DNA of 64,000 bases from Smittia aterrima (GCA_033063855.1 CP093829.1:4846243-4910242); one strand, 5' to 3'. Positions 1 to 10,808 are shown, counted from the first letter of the stretch. A program made the numbers and translations. Notes: generated by a model from the sequence alone, not told the origin.

Positions 1-970
1 GGAATCCATTCTTAAGATACCGAACTCTATCGGGATTTGGTGATTCTTTGGAGTGCTTGAGCATTGTGTATTGAGCGTACATTGGATGGAATCGTATAAT
101 TTTGTATTTCTTGTTTACTAATCGTGCGTAGAGATCGTCGTCCTCGCCGCCCCAGCCTTGAAACACATTCGAGAATCCATTGATGTGAACGAAAGTCTCG
201 GCTGGCATCGCAATCGCTCCGCCGAACAAACCGTAGTAAGGCAAATTAAAGCGAAACGTATCTAAGCTTGAGCTCATGTGTCTTGGTTGATGTGTGCAGG
301 CGTAAATGTTTCCCAAGTTGAGAGGCATCAAATCGATGTCTTGCATGATAAGGCAAGGGAAATTTTCTTTCAACGCGTACTGGAAATAGAAAATGTTTAA
401 GATGAGGAAGTCAAGTATTGAGTCTCTCTCACCTTTGCACCAATGTTAAATAACTTTGCTCGATTGAAAGGCTTCTCATCTTTCTGCTCCACGATAAAAA
501 TTTTGTAGTGCAAGCTCTGCTTTCGAAGGAAGTTATGAATGTAATTCATAAATTGGTTTAATTGACTGATTCGATCTCTATAAGGAACAATGATGGCTGT
601 TGAAAAGCTGGGATTGCATTCCTCCGGCCAGAACTCTCCTCCACTTCGAATTTCAGCTTTGTTTATCACGTCGCTCGTCGTGAATGGTTTCTTATAAAAG
701 AAATGATTTTCTTCAAGTAATTCGGTGTAATCCTAGAAAGAGAAATAATGACAATCCTTTGCCTTGCACTGACAAATCTCTACTTACACATTGAATGCCT
801 CTATCTTTAAAAACTGAAATATTTTTTGATGTTTTCTTTATCAAGTTCTCAAAAATCTCATCGCCATTCAAGTTTTCGTAATAGAACATGGCAAATCTAT
901 GCGGCGACACTAAATACAAGAACAGAGCAATGTTCACAAGAATCCGATAATTAATATTTGGAAGTTTCAT
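1..970 (-). CDS. Beta-1,4-galactosyltransferase-family enzyme, probable beta-4-GalNAc-transferase (C-terminus cut by window edge)
   Basis: Three visible coding exons, 788-970, 433-732 and 1-379, join through two short GT-AG introns in phase 0; the ATG is at 970. About 287 residues are visible. They form a type II Golgi protein: a short N-terminus, a hydrophobic signal anchor near residues 8-22, then the family catalytic domain. Seen motifs are FSTAIIVPYRDR, the metal-binding DID near 175-177 (DVD in vertebrate B4GALT1), and GWGGEDDD near 236-243. The residue just before FGG (about 212) is Leu, where mammalian B4GALT1 has Tyr289. From family knowledge, Ile or Leu at this place favours UDP-GalNAc over UDP-Gal. 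I therefore infer an invertebrate beta-4-GalNAc-transferase making LacdiNAc on glycoproteins or glycolipids. The acceptor and exact orthologue cannot be told from this part. The last residues lie outside the window. Confidence 0.9.
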
Positions 971-1256
971 TGCTCCTGATTGAAATTCAATCGAACAAAA
1001 ACAATTTTCTCAACCGGTCCTTCGGCAGTTTCGGACACTTTTGCCTTAGGCCAAAATATTTCCTAGATGTGGCAAGGTAATCATCAAATATATGAGAACA
1101 GCTCAACAATTGCTCATCTAGTTGAATTGCAATCTATGCTTAACTGGCCGAAAATTTTGAATTCAACGATTTTTTTTATTCGATTTTGAAATAATTCATT
1201 TACAAATCGCTGGGATGTCTTCATCTACAATAGAATTCAGTCAGGAGATACCTCTT

Positions 1257-3436
1257 CTACCATGTAAGTCGAATGACGTGATCAGTCTTTTGCTTTGCTG
1301 ATTTGATGAAACCCAGGAATTGTAGTTCAGTGACTAAGCGAGTGAAGCGAGCTCTGAAAGGAGAAATTTTAAGTTAATGAGATCAAATTGATTTTGAGGA
1401 TCTTACTGTGTTTCTGGACTAATTTCTTCATCATCTTCGTTTGATGAGGTGACCGTCGAAAAAGCTTGAAGCCAGTCAAAGAGATTAATGAATTTATTGC
1501 TCTCGAGATGAAGTTTGTAGCCAATTGAGGTGTCAGGGAAAGATTTCGGAATGATTTGATCGGTCTCTGTTTGAATGCAGCACGAGCAATGAAGACTTCG
1601 ATGTGGATTGTTAAGAGCGCTGTGCATGACTCCCCGCGGTGCTCCAAGAATCTGATCTCGAACTGATTTGTAGTCGTCAAACAAGAAGAATTCGTTGAAT
1701 GCAGGAGCTGCTTCAATTGGCCGAAGATTCTTTATGAGAAATTTCTTCAAGTAATCCAAACATTCGATGATACGTTGCTCGAATTCGTTGACCTGATGAG
1801 ACTGTTTCTGCATTGAGTTGTTTTTCAATGATTCCATTAGCGCTTGACGATCATTGAAGCCTTTCCCGATCTCAGACTTCGACTGAGGAGAATCTTGAAC
1901 TGTCACAATTTTCATTCCAGATTCAGAAATCAATTTGTAACAATCCTGGAGTTTGCTCAAGTCTTTCTTCAAGTCTTCGTCCAAATATTTTTGTAGAATT
2001 TCGAAAACTCGATCAAGAATTGCAAGAAACTTTTCCTTCGATGTGAACCTCAACAAGGAAAAACATTTCTCGAATTCTTCTTTCGCTGTCACTTCGCTTG
2101 AGATGCAGATTGGATAAAGTTCTCTCAGAAGTTTTCCTAAATCGTTTTTAGGCAAATCATTGAAAAGCTCAACGAGGATTCGAAGACTGCAATGGAACTT
2201 GTGCAAATATTTTCTCAATTTGCTGACCTCGGAGATGATTCTGAATTTAAGTGTTTCGTCGTTCTTGATGAGATCAATCCTGGTTTGTGGGTTTTTCTCT
2301 CGATTGACGTGAAGTCTGAATGATTGACATGATCGTCTGATGTTATCGCAATCACTTGAATTCAATCCATAAACTTCAGTTTCTATCTCATCGTTGCTTC
2401 TTGTCATGAGGTCGTAAGGAAACTTCCGACAGTGCTCAAGGAAAAATATCTTGTAGCCTTTGATGAAACTGTTCAATGAGAAATCGTAGAACAGGAAAAT
2501 GTCCATCAAGGTTTCAAATGACTTCTTTGAGAGTTGGAATGGACTCTCATGAGACAGCACGACTTCCTCCAAGATCTTGTTGAGCATTACTGTTGACGAA
2601 TCTGATTGAAAAATGTTCACATCCATTTTGTTTGTGATGTGAGAAGGCAGAACGTTGTGAAGAGTCTTGAAAGCAGTAGCAACTCCTACGACGAGCACAA
2701 AAGGTAAACGACTTGAGTAACAACAAAGGATGCTGATAAGATCCTGAACACATGTTGTGTTGAATTGCTCGAAATCTGCGATCATGATGACTAACTTTGG
2801 TTTGTTCTCATCGGATTCGAATCGATGTTTATACCAAGCTTCGAGAACTGGCATCGTCAGTTGCTTCTTCTTCAACTGAAGACTTTCATCTTCTTGATGG
2901 ATAAATTCACTCACAAGGACTTCTAGTGCTGACTTCACATTCGGGCTATCTCTCGACTGAAGGATGGCGACGCGTGACGAACAATTGTTGGATATTTGAA
3001 GCGAGAGTGTTTTGAATTGCTTGAGATGATCCGACTGATTGACTCCTGTCAACAAAATCGCTGTTTGTAAATTTTCTGTCTCATCGAAGTCGATTTTTTG
3101 GATGAAAGTCAGAAGACCAGTCAGAATCTTCTCGTAGCTCGTCGATTGAATGAGCTAAAATGAGAATCCAAATAAAGAAAAAAAAATCAGAAAGAAAAAT
3201 CGAATTTACCTCGATTTTGTCTTCGATTTCTTTCCAATGCTTGGAGAAGAGTTCGTAACCACTTTGATGTCCCTTGTTCGAGTTCAGTGGCTTTGTTGAC
3301 TTCTTACGAAGCTTTTGTTTTGTTTCATCATTTTTAAATACAAAAACTCCCTGAAAATGTAAACAAATTTAATTTCTTTCGTTCTACACATTTTCACAAC
3401 TTGAGTTACCTTGGAAATTGAATTAATAGCTTCCAT
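1257..3436 (-). CDS. Orc3: Origin recognition complex subunit 3 (latheo homologue)
   Basis: Four coding exons, 3410-3436, 3210-3350, 1407-3154 and 1257-1353, join in phase and encode 670 residues, close to the usual length of ORC3. The subunit is part of the nuclear six-protein ORC that marks replication origins and loads MCM with CDC6. Recognition rests on [10 protein letters not shown] near residue 88, the degenerate AAA+-like core with [10 protein letters not shown], the long helical insertion, and the C-terminal winged-helix end carrying [15 protein letters not shown] and finishing [11 protein letters not shown]3 characteristically lacks a working Walker A, and none is seen. The final exon is only 97 bases and would be missed without splicing, because reading through the donor gives a stop at once. 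The start at 3436 is the first ATG of a 27-base exon. The gene is head-to-head with the TMEM183-like gene. Confidence 0.95.
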
Positions 3437-3649
3437 TATGCTTTACAAATACTTAAAAACTATTTTAGATTGTCTGATGAGTTTGTTTCGCAATGAAAAT
3501 AATTAAATTAGAAAATCGTCTGAAGAAATTTGGCGGGGAAACAGTAGCGACACCTGGTGCCTCCTAGACGCTGCGTTTCTAGAAAGCGTAGGAAGACTTC
3601 ACAAGTCAACAAGTTTTCAGTAAAATTTAAGTTCTCAGTTCTTAGCGTA
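3437..3649. promoter_or_regulatory. Shared divergent promoter region between Orc3 and the TMEM183-like gene
   Basis: Only 213 bases separate the two start codons, so both 5' UTRs and both core promoters must lie here unless distant leader exons exist. I see no clear TATA box; the stretch near 3461-3520 is A+T-rich. Such head-to-head pairs of housekeeping genes usually share a nucleosome-free region. Transcription start sites cannot be placed from the sequence. Confidence 0.5.
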
Positions 3650-4404
3650 ATGTCTCAGCCGATTGAGAATGATCAAGTTTTTGCCAACACTAACTGGGAT
3701 AATTGTCACGAAGATATTTGGTTCGTCATCGCAAAATATCTTCGTCCGGAGGATACACAAGTTTTTGCTTTAATTTGTAAGAAAACTTATGAAGTCACAA
3801 ACAAAAAATCATTCTGGATAAGCATCTTCAATCGATACATTAGATCGAAATATCCTTGGCTCGATACTCCGACGAACAATCCAGGATCAAGTGAGTTTAC
3901 TTTAAGTTATTGAACTCGATTATTCATTTTAGGGATTTTATTTTAGACATTCGTGATCAGACAATCAAAGAGCTATTTAAATCCTACTCTACCTTCAGCA
4001 AACGAAAGCTCGATCCTGACAGCTATGACAAATCAATCAACAAGATCTGCTTGAGAATCAGTCACACGTTCAATGAGAAGCAAGACTTTCGCTGCTACAG
4101 TTTTAAACTCAAAAGCCGGACTGAAGTCACAGGAAAACTTGCTCAACAAAACCGCGACGAAGGTTGTCAGATGCTTCTAGTGCGCACAAAGCATTTTGTT
4201 CCAGTTCCTTACGAGACTGAAAACCTTATCATCAAGTCAATAATCAAAACTCTTTCGCGAGGTTTTCGTTTCTACAAACTGAAAATTCAATTCTGTGATC
4301 ATTTTAATAATCGAGCTGGGGAGACACTCATCTTCGATCCAATTTTAAATGTGCAATTGTTTGATTGGTGGCATGAAGAGTACGACAATTTTATAAACAA
4401 ATAA
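3650..4404 (+). CDS. TMEM183-like protein with F-box-like segment
   Basis: Two exons, 3650-3890 and 3947-4404, are joined by a 56-base intron (donor AA|GTGAGT, acceptor TTTTAG|AC) and encode 232 residues. The N-terminal part, HEDIWFVIAKYLRPEDTQVF followed by ALICKKTYEVTNKKSFW, matches the F-box-like region of vertebrate TMEM183. The C-terminal end, FDPILNVQLFDWWHEEY, matches the family's conserved tail. The human protein is much longer at its N-terminus and has a hydrophobic segment. Here the equivalent region (HFVPVPYETENLIIKSII) is not convincingly membrane-spanning. The start is the ATG at 3650; the open frame reaches back to 3557 but holds only a GTG and a stop just upstream. Function is not established; an F-box-like adaptor role is inference. 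Confidence 0.85.
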
Positions 4405-4405
4405 A
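4400..4405 (+). terminator. Poly(A) signal of the TMEM183-like gene
   Basis: AATAAA overlaps the TAA stop codon itself, so the 3' UTR would be only a few tens of bases long and would run towards the facing CWC25 gene. Confidence 0.5.
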
Positions 4406-4432
4406 TGAGTATGAAAGTTTCATAATGAAATA

Positions 4433-4438
4433 TTTATT
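4433..4438 (-). terminator. Poly(A) signal of CWC25
   Basis: TTTATT on the plus strand is AATAAA on the minus strand, 22 bases past the CWC25 stop at 4460. Cleavage some 15-25 bases further on would overlap the end of the facing TMEM183-like transcript. Confidence 0.55.
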
Positions 4439-4459
4439 TTCAAATTTAAACAATTTTTT

Positions 4460-6605
4460 TTATCGTTTTGCAAAATTGGAATCCATAGTTCGACCAGAGC
4501 GTTGAATGTTATTCAAATTGCTCTTAATTCGTGACTCAACAGAGTTCACCTGATCTTGTGCTTTCTTCATGTGACGGTTGAGGAAATCTTTATCAAATTC
4601 CTTTTCGTGATTCTTTCTTTCTTTTTCCTCAGCTTCGCGATGTTGCTTCACAGTCTTCTCGCGATCCTTTTCTCGCCAATCCGCGTTCTTCACCATCTCA
4701 GCTCGAACTGCTTCCATTTCTTCTGTTGTCAATGGCTTCTTTCGTTTTGTCTCTTGCTTTTTTGGAGCTTCACGGACTGGCTTCAGCTCTTCTTTCGTGT
4801 AACGTCTGATCTCATCAGTTCTCTCGAGAGCAATCTTTTCACCTGAAGCTGTGACAAGACCAAATGTTTTCGGTTTTGCTCTACGATCATCATCAGAGTC
4901 ATCAAGATGAGATCGTTTTGGCGTAGGAGATGGCGAAGAGTCACTTGAAGATGGTTTTCTTTCGGGAAACATCTTTCGTTTTGGCGGAGATGGATTTCTG
5001 TTCTTGGATTCTTCCAATTTCTTACGATCAGATGATGACTCGCGACGTGTTTTGTGAGGGGAACGAGATCGATTTCTCGTTGACACTTCTCGCTTCTTGT
5101 CTTGACTTCTTGACCTTTGTCTCACTTCCCTCTTTCTTTCGGGAGTTTTCGAACGTTTCTTCAAATCGCGAGGTTTTCTTTCAGAATCACGTTCTCGGGA
5201 ATGTTGGCGCTTTCTTTCTGGTGAACGCCTTGGCTTTCTCTGAAGTGAATCATTGCGTTTACGCTGTGGAGATTCTCGACGCTTTACAGGAGAATCCTTT
5301 CGTCGTCTTTCAGGTGAATCATTGCGACGCTTTACAGGAGAATCCTTTCGTCGTTTTTCAGGCGAATCATTGCGCTTTCTCTGAGGTGAATCATTGCGTT
5401 TTCGCTGTGGAGACTCGCGACGTTTGACAGGAGAATCATTGCGTTTTCGCTGTGGAGACGCACGACGTTTGACAGGAGAATATTTTAGTCTTTCAGGTGA
5501 ATCATTGCGACGCTTCAAAGGAGAATCCTTTCGTCGTTTTTCAGGTGAATCATTGCGTTTTCGCTGTGGAGACGCGCGACGTTTGACAGGAGAATCATTG
5601 CGTTTACGCTGTGGAGACTCGCGACGTTTGACAGGAGAATCTTTTCGTCTTTCAGGCGAATCATTGCGACGCTTCAAAGGAGAATCATTTCGTCTCCTGA
5701 TGGGTGATTGCTTCTTTCTTTCTTCATGCTGTTTTCTATCGTGTGATCGTCGTCTGACTTCAGGATATCTCTGATTTCTCGCTGGGGAATCGCGACGTCT
5801 TGTAACTTCGTTATTACGATTTCGCTTTGGCGGTGATTCCCTTCGATTTCTTTCTCTTGAATCTCGACGTTTTCTATCAGGAGAATCTCGTCTTCTTCTG
5901 TCATCTCTTCGCTCTGGCTCTCTTCTTGAACTTTGTTTTCTGTCATCATCAGAATCGTCGGAAGAACTTCGCTTCTTCTTGCTATTGACCATTTTATCCA
6001 ACTCTTTTGTCAAAGTCTTGAACTTCTTCTCAATAAAGTTTGTATCATCATCAGAATCATTCTTGGAGTCTTTGATACTTTTGTATTTCTCCAAAAGAAG
6101 CTGATCAATGTCTTCTGAGTCGCTGGAAGATGAGGAACTGCTGTCCGACCTGGATTTCTTGTGTTTCTTCTTCGTTTTCTTTGAAGAACTCTTAGATTCG
6201 GGCTCACGATCAGTCTAAAAGAAAATTTTACTAAACAACTTTCATAAAAACATTCATAATTTGATTGTTTACCTTCTCTTGTTTCAACAGCCGATGAAGT
6301 TCTTTGAGTTTTACAGGATTTTCTAAGATTTTCCTTCGCGCTTCCATTTCTTTCTGCTTGATGGCCATGAGAGGATCTTCCATCTGCTTTCTGATGATAT
6401 CAACTTGCTCGCGATCTTCATGTCCACCTTTATTTCTCGAAATGCTTGCCGGTAAAACTTCGTGCTCGACACAATTTTCTCCCGTCGTTAAATTCTCGAA
6501 TTGTTTATCGACTTTGCGGCCTGTTAAATACTCTTCGCGGTTCAGCAAGTCTTGGCCTGTCTTGTACATCCATTCTAACTTAGGATTTCCACCGTGATCA
6601 CCCAT
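4460..6605 (-). CDS. Cwc25: Pre-mRNA splicing factor CWC25 homologue with very long Ser-Pro/Arg repeat region
   Basis: Two exons, 6273-6605 and 4460-6214, join in phase 0 and encode 695 residues. CWC25 binds the spliceosome after Prp2 action and supports the first splicing step. Recognition: the N-terminal block PKLEWMYKTGQDLLNREEYL then GRKVDKQFENL, the block MEDPLMAI with ENPVKLKELHRLL, and the C-terminal block LTTEEMEAVRAEMVKNADWR through the last residues MDSNFAKR, all typical of the family. Between them lie Lys/Ser-rich stretches and a long array of RNDSPxKRR-type repeats, an RS-like disordered region. Odd: the usual N-terminal Cir_N box (the LNLKKSWHP-type start) is missing. An AG acceptor-like site just upstream of the ATG (near 6631) could mean an undetected first exon, but I see no coding match in 6631-7090. 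Confidence 0.92.
5215..5710 (-). repeat. Tandem coding repeat, DSPxKRR/ESPQRKRN units inside CWC25
   Basis: About 500 bases of imperfect tandem units of roughly 21-27 bases encode alternating RRNDSPERRK, DSPVKRRESP and QRKRNDSP blocks. On the plus strand the unit appears as variants of TCATTGCG(T/A), GGAGAATC and CGACG. The array is in frame throughout, so it behaves as a coding minisatellite and probably varies in length between individuals. Confidence 0.9.
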
Positions 6606-7090
6606 TCTCAACGAAATCAAAAAGCAACTGAAGTTTTAGAAGAAGAAAAAAAACAATTGAATCGGTTTCAAATTGACAAGACCCTTGTTATTGTTGAAAA
6701 CTGATCACAAGGCCCTCATAAAAATTCAAAAGTTTAACGGAATTTAACCGATTCAACCGTTTTTAAACCACAAAAAATTGGCAACAATTATAATCCCTGT
6801 TGAGAACGAATGCTTTTGAAGAAAAACTTTCGAAAAAAGCCTTTTACCAAATCGCCAGAACCAGAATTCTTTTAATTTTTAAAAATAAAAGATCAGCTTA
6901 TTGAGTGCTAGAAACAAATATCCTGTGAATATTTATTGTGACTTAAATCAGTAGATAACAAAGAGACATTGATAATTGCTAACAACTTAGATCTAAGTTA
7001 TCTTATTGTCTAAAGAACATTTGCAGAAAATTTTGTAAAGGACACCGAACGAAATAATTGAAACAAACAAATTTCTTTTATGCTGGTAAG
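6606..7090. other. Intergenic region between CWC25 and the odorant receptor
   Basis: A+T-rich with no open frame or family match that I can support. It was searched on the minus strand for a missing Cir_N exon of CWC25 without success. It should hold the CWC25 5' UTR and promoter and the 3' UTR of the odorant receptor. Confidence 0.6.
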
Positions 7091-8454
7091 TTAGACCGAT
7101 TTCATAAACATCAAGTACGAATAAGCGAATTCCAAAATCTGAAAAATATATTTAATAAGTAACTTTCTATGCCTTCAAAGTTTTTACCTTTTGGAAAGTT
7201 TCCATGTTGACTTCGTGAAATATTCCGTTGTATCCTCGAATGTTTTGCGACATCGTCAACATTATTTGTAAACTTCTCCTGTCGGTGGGTGAAAACTTGT
7301 ACCAATTCAAGTCATAAATGGCCGCAGTGAGAACATCAATTCGGATGATCACTCGATTTCCGAGCCAGCAAACTATGAAAGCTTGCGCAAATAGAATACA
7401 AATCATTGAGAAATTAGCAATATTGCCGGGCGGATCAGACAGAATGACAAAGAAGTTCATGCAAAGACTTATTGACGGAGTAAAGATCTCAATGAAGAAG
7501 AAACCCTTTAGAAGCCTTTGAGTCTCATTCAGATAGCCAAGAAATTCACAACTTTTTTTCACAACAGATTTGATGAACTCTGATGCGTCGTCCTCGCTTT
7601 TATCGTTATTCCAATTGGTTAGGAGCAAAATCGTTTGATCGATCTTCCAGCATGAATGATTAATTAAAATGAAGATGATAGGAAAGAGTGTCAAGAAGCC
7701 CAGCAAAGTAAACATCGTCAAAGTTACTTGAAGAACGTAATTAATCGTCCATTCAATTCCAGCAGATTCCAGCGTCAAAAATGTTAGACGAAAGTTTAAC
7801 GGCAGATTATTTTCATTCACTTTGAAGAAGATAACGCTGATAACCGTGACCAAGACAACAAAAGTCGTTGAGATGTCGAGAAGTAGAATTCCAATGAATT
7901 CTTCTTTGCCATGGTTGAACGTGATCTCATCTTTTTGCGCTTTTCTGCGAACAATATTTTGTATATAAAAAAAATTCAAGCCTTTCTCACTTTTCATTTA
8001 TCAGTTGTTGCACCAACTGTGAGATGTCGTTGAAAACCAAAGCGATGTAAATTAAATAAAAAACACCTCTCAGCACACTCGCTGGAAAAAATATTTTAGA
8101 GATTAAATCGAATTGAAATTCTATCGAAATCTTACTGAAGATTCCAACATTTTCCGATAAGCTCGTCAAGCTCAAAGATTTGTATTCAGTGACAGTAAAA
8201 GTCAACGAAAGAATGAAAATTCCCATCATACTTGCAAGCATAGCAACGAACCTGAATAAAAATATTTTTAAATAAAATTAACGATATCAGAAACGAGAGC
8301 TTTACAATCCTGAAATCTTTGTCTTTCCATTTCGGATTTTTGTTGGCGACAAAACCTCGAGACAAAGCAACAGAAACCTTGACACTGATTCCGCGTAAAC
8401 CTCCTGGTTCTCGAAATATTTCACTGCTCGTTGGTAGAGCTCGACAATTTTCAT
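7091..8454 (-). CDS. Odorant receptor (insect 7-transmembrane Or family)
   Basis: Five exons, 8306-8454, 8136-8251, 7991-8081, 7188-7944 and 7091-7138, join in consistent phases and encode 386 residues, the normal size of an insect Or. These receptors are inverted 7-TM ligand-gated channels that work with the co-receptor Orco in sensory neuron dendrites. Support: several hydrophobic segments in the right spacing, the C-terminal family pattern YDLNWYKFSPTDRRSLQIML followed by TMSQ and HEVNMETFQK, and a tiny last exon (ILEFAYSYLMFMKSV) preceded by a phase-0 intron, a conserved Or gene feature. The intron at 8082-8135 is 54 bases with no in-frame stop, so skipping its removal would add 18 residues. 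The start at 8454 is the first ATG after an in-frame TGA. The subfamily and ligand are not identifiable. The gene lies next to a MITE-like element. Confidence 0.88.
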
Positions 8455-8563
8455 CCTTTCCGTTTGAAGTTTCACTGCTGACTGATTTCAATGAAACTCC
8501 GTTTTGTGATGGTGAGAAAAGTGAACTACATACATTTCAATTCGATGGCGTGACTCGATCACT

Positions 8564-8949
8564 GCACTCATATTAAATCAGTTTAAAATTTTCCCAGGGA
8601 ATTACCGATTCTCTTTGAAGACTTCGTTTATTGATGGGAATCAATCCAGTCGCTAAAGCGTCAAATCGCTTATACCGCCTAATAATTATTTTTTTTTATA
8701 AGCGATTTGATGCGTTAGCGACAGGACATAATGGCTTCATTTATTGATGGGAATAAATCCTGTCGCTAACGATTCAAATCGCTTATGACACAGTATAATT
8801 ATTTTTTTTATATAGAATGTAAAAGCTGCACTCTTTCCTGGGAAATTTTTTAACTGATTTAGTATGAGCGCTGCTTTTACATCCTACATTGAAAAATAAA
8901 TTTTACGCGACTTAAAGCTTTACCGACTGGATTGATTCCCATCAATAAA
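8564..8949. mobile_element. Compound MITE-like inverted-repeat element
   Basis: Two interleaved foldbacks are visible. Repeat A occurs directly at 8627-8652 and 8740-8765 (TTTATTGATGGGAAT, then an (A/C)AATCC(A/T)GTCG end) and inverted at 8924-8949 (CGACTGGATTGATTCCCATC). An inverted piece at about 8697-8724 (ATAAGCGATTTGATGCG) pairs with the sequence after both A copies. Repeat B at about 8564-8600 (GCACTCATATTAAATCAG...TTTTCCCAGG) is inverted at about 8836-8875 (CCTGGGAAATTTTTTAACTG..). The element is non-coding, has no transposase, and carries A+T-rich spacers. It looks like a non-autonomous foldback/MITE that suffered a nested insertion or inversion. I could not define a target-site duplication. 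It lies just upstream of the odorant receptor. Confidence 0.7.
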
Positions 8950-9281
8950 GATCGTGAATAATTTATATATTTCAAAAGAGCTCACAGATCAGCAAATGGG
9001 AAAACATTCCTGTTATTTGTCCTTGATTCCCATCGTAACATTGTTATTTATTTGAGATATTTGAAACGAAACCGATCGACACTTAAATGTCACTTAAATG
9101 CATTCCCTTTATGAACTTCAATCTCGAAGTTTTAATTTAATCACATTGGCTAAGCGGGCTTAAAGTTTAAATTTTATTGTGAAATTATGAAGTCTGGACG
9201 ACGTTTACGATGTGGTGTGACCAATTTTCGATTTCAAAATCAAATTCATTTCTTTTCATTTTAACTTAAATACTAAAACTT

Positions 9282-9953
9282 TTAAGATTTCGTCGCTCTT
9301 TTTAATCGAAGCCAAACTCGAATATTCCACAACATGATAAGCTTTCCTTTCTTTTTGGGGCTCACGGATAATGTTAGGTCAAGACAAAACTTCATCTGGC
9401 TTGGAAATGTTACAAGAAATTTATCGCTCACACTGAAATCTGTCAACGTGTAGTTTTTCGGTTTGAGAGGACACCTCAATTCAAAATTGCTCGAATTAGA
9501 AAAGTTCTCAAGAATTGTTTTAGCGAAAGTCGTTGATCGAATTTCTCCCATTTTACAAATATCAATTTGACTTCTCGTTAATTCATTGCCACAGCGGAAA
9601 ATATTTTCTCTCTTTGGTGTAGCAGCTGATCCTCTCAACACCACAATCATCTTAAAATAATAATTTCATTAAAAAATAAATGACTTTAAAATATTTAAGT
9701 TACTTTTGCCTGCTCAGACCATTGAACTGACCTTGACTGAGCAAAAAAGTTTATCAAAGTTCTTTCAGGATCAGAATTGTCCAAACTAATGTTCACAAAA
9801 CTATAATTTCCATTTGCCGCAACATTAACTTTATCAATCTTCAGATACGCTTGCTAAAAATTAATTTTATTTCAAAACATGTCAAAGAAAATGATTTTAA
9901 AAATATCTTACGCAAAAAGCCAAGAGACTAACAAAAAGAGCTTCAGTTTTCAT
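9282..9953 (-). CDS. DUF1091-family small secreted protein
   Basis: Three exons, 9912-9953, 9704-9853 and 9282-9650, join in phase 0 and encode 186 residues. Residues 1-15 (MKTEALFVSLLAFC) form a signal peptide ending near the first intron. The mature part has the layout of the insect DUF1091 group: a beta-rich MD-2-like fold with FELRCPLKPKNYTLTDF near residues 118-135 and a C-terminal beta strand segment. Function is unknown; many fly members are expressed in chemosensory or other restricted tissues. The start is the only ATG before the hydrophobic stretch. Lying between an odorant receptor and a histone methyltransferase, it has no obvious partner. Confidence 0.75.
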
Positions 9954-10104
9954 GTTCTCATCAAAGTGAACTACATAAATATTTTTTTCCTCGACGTTTA
10001 AAATGAATGTTTATGAGTTAAACGGTTAAGATTTTTTCGCTGATAGCTTAATGAGACTCAAATTAATCTTCCCATCACTCATTAAGCATTTGACATTAAA
10101 CATT

Positions 10105-10808
10105 TCATTCTCGAAGCCAACCAAAGTTTTCAAGAGCAGCTTTCGAACGATCGCCATAATCAACTGTGAGTTCAACGCCGATCGGGATGTCGCTCTTAGC
10201 CATAAGAAGGAGACGAGGAACATTATCGATGTTCCAAACTTTTATTATCATGTTGCACTTGCGGGAATGATTCGTGAGTCGTCCTAATCGACCACGATCT
10301 TCGGTTGCATCGACACTGGAAAGAAAATAATTTAATAATAAAAAAAATTCTCTGCTTTGCGTAAGAACTCTTACCAAAGCATTTCGTCATTGTGTTTAAA
10401 GTAAAACATGTAACTAGATCCAGAAGGATCTTTGCATCCGTAGAACTGCTCGCGAAATCTAGATTCGCCTGTTCTGATAAGATCTCCAGCATACTCAACA
10501 ATGAAATCTCCTCGTTTAAATTCTTTAGTTGAGAAGATGCCTCGACCTTTGTTCGGGATCTCGCGAGCTACCAAGCCATCTTCACGATTGTTTCTGACGG
10601 CGTCTTCAATTAATGCGATTCGTTCTCCTTCGATTTGTGTCTTCGTCTTTCTACGAAATCGGGTTGAAGCTTGAGGAGGTAGTTCAGGAGTCTTGCTTCG
10701 ACTGCTGCTGTTCTTTGATGACGAACTCGAGCTTGATCGCTTGACAGTTGGTGAATTGTCTGGTTCCTTACAAGGAGATGGATTCGAGTGCCTTCGACTT
10801 GGATTCAT
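10105..10808 (-). CDS. PR-Set7: Histone H4 lysine-20 monomethyltransferase PR-Set7 (KMT5A/SET8)
   Basis: Two exons, 10375-10808 and 10105-10315, join in phase 2 and encode 214 residues. The enzyme monomethylates H4K20 and is needed for S-phase progression and chromatin compaction. SET-domain blocks seen: NKGRGIFSTKEFKRGDFIVE with YAGDLI, YMFYFKHNDEMLCVDATEDR, GRLGRLTNHS and VELTVDYGDRSKA, ending FGWLRE. The RLTNHS and DYGDRS motifs hold the cofactor and substrate contacts. The N-terminal 60 residues are Ser/Pro-rich and disordered. The protein is far shorter than Drosophila PR-Set7 (about 690 residues) or human SET8 (about 390), so it is nearly a bare SET domain. No PIP degron is evident in the short N-terminus. 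Confidence 0.93.

Noticed and set aside
5394..5774. Plus-strand frame through the CWC25 repeat array
   Set aside because: It is the antisense shadow of the tandem coding repeat; the minus strand carries the conserved protein.
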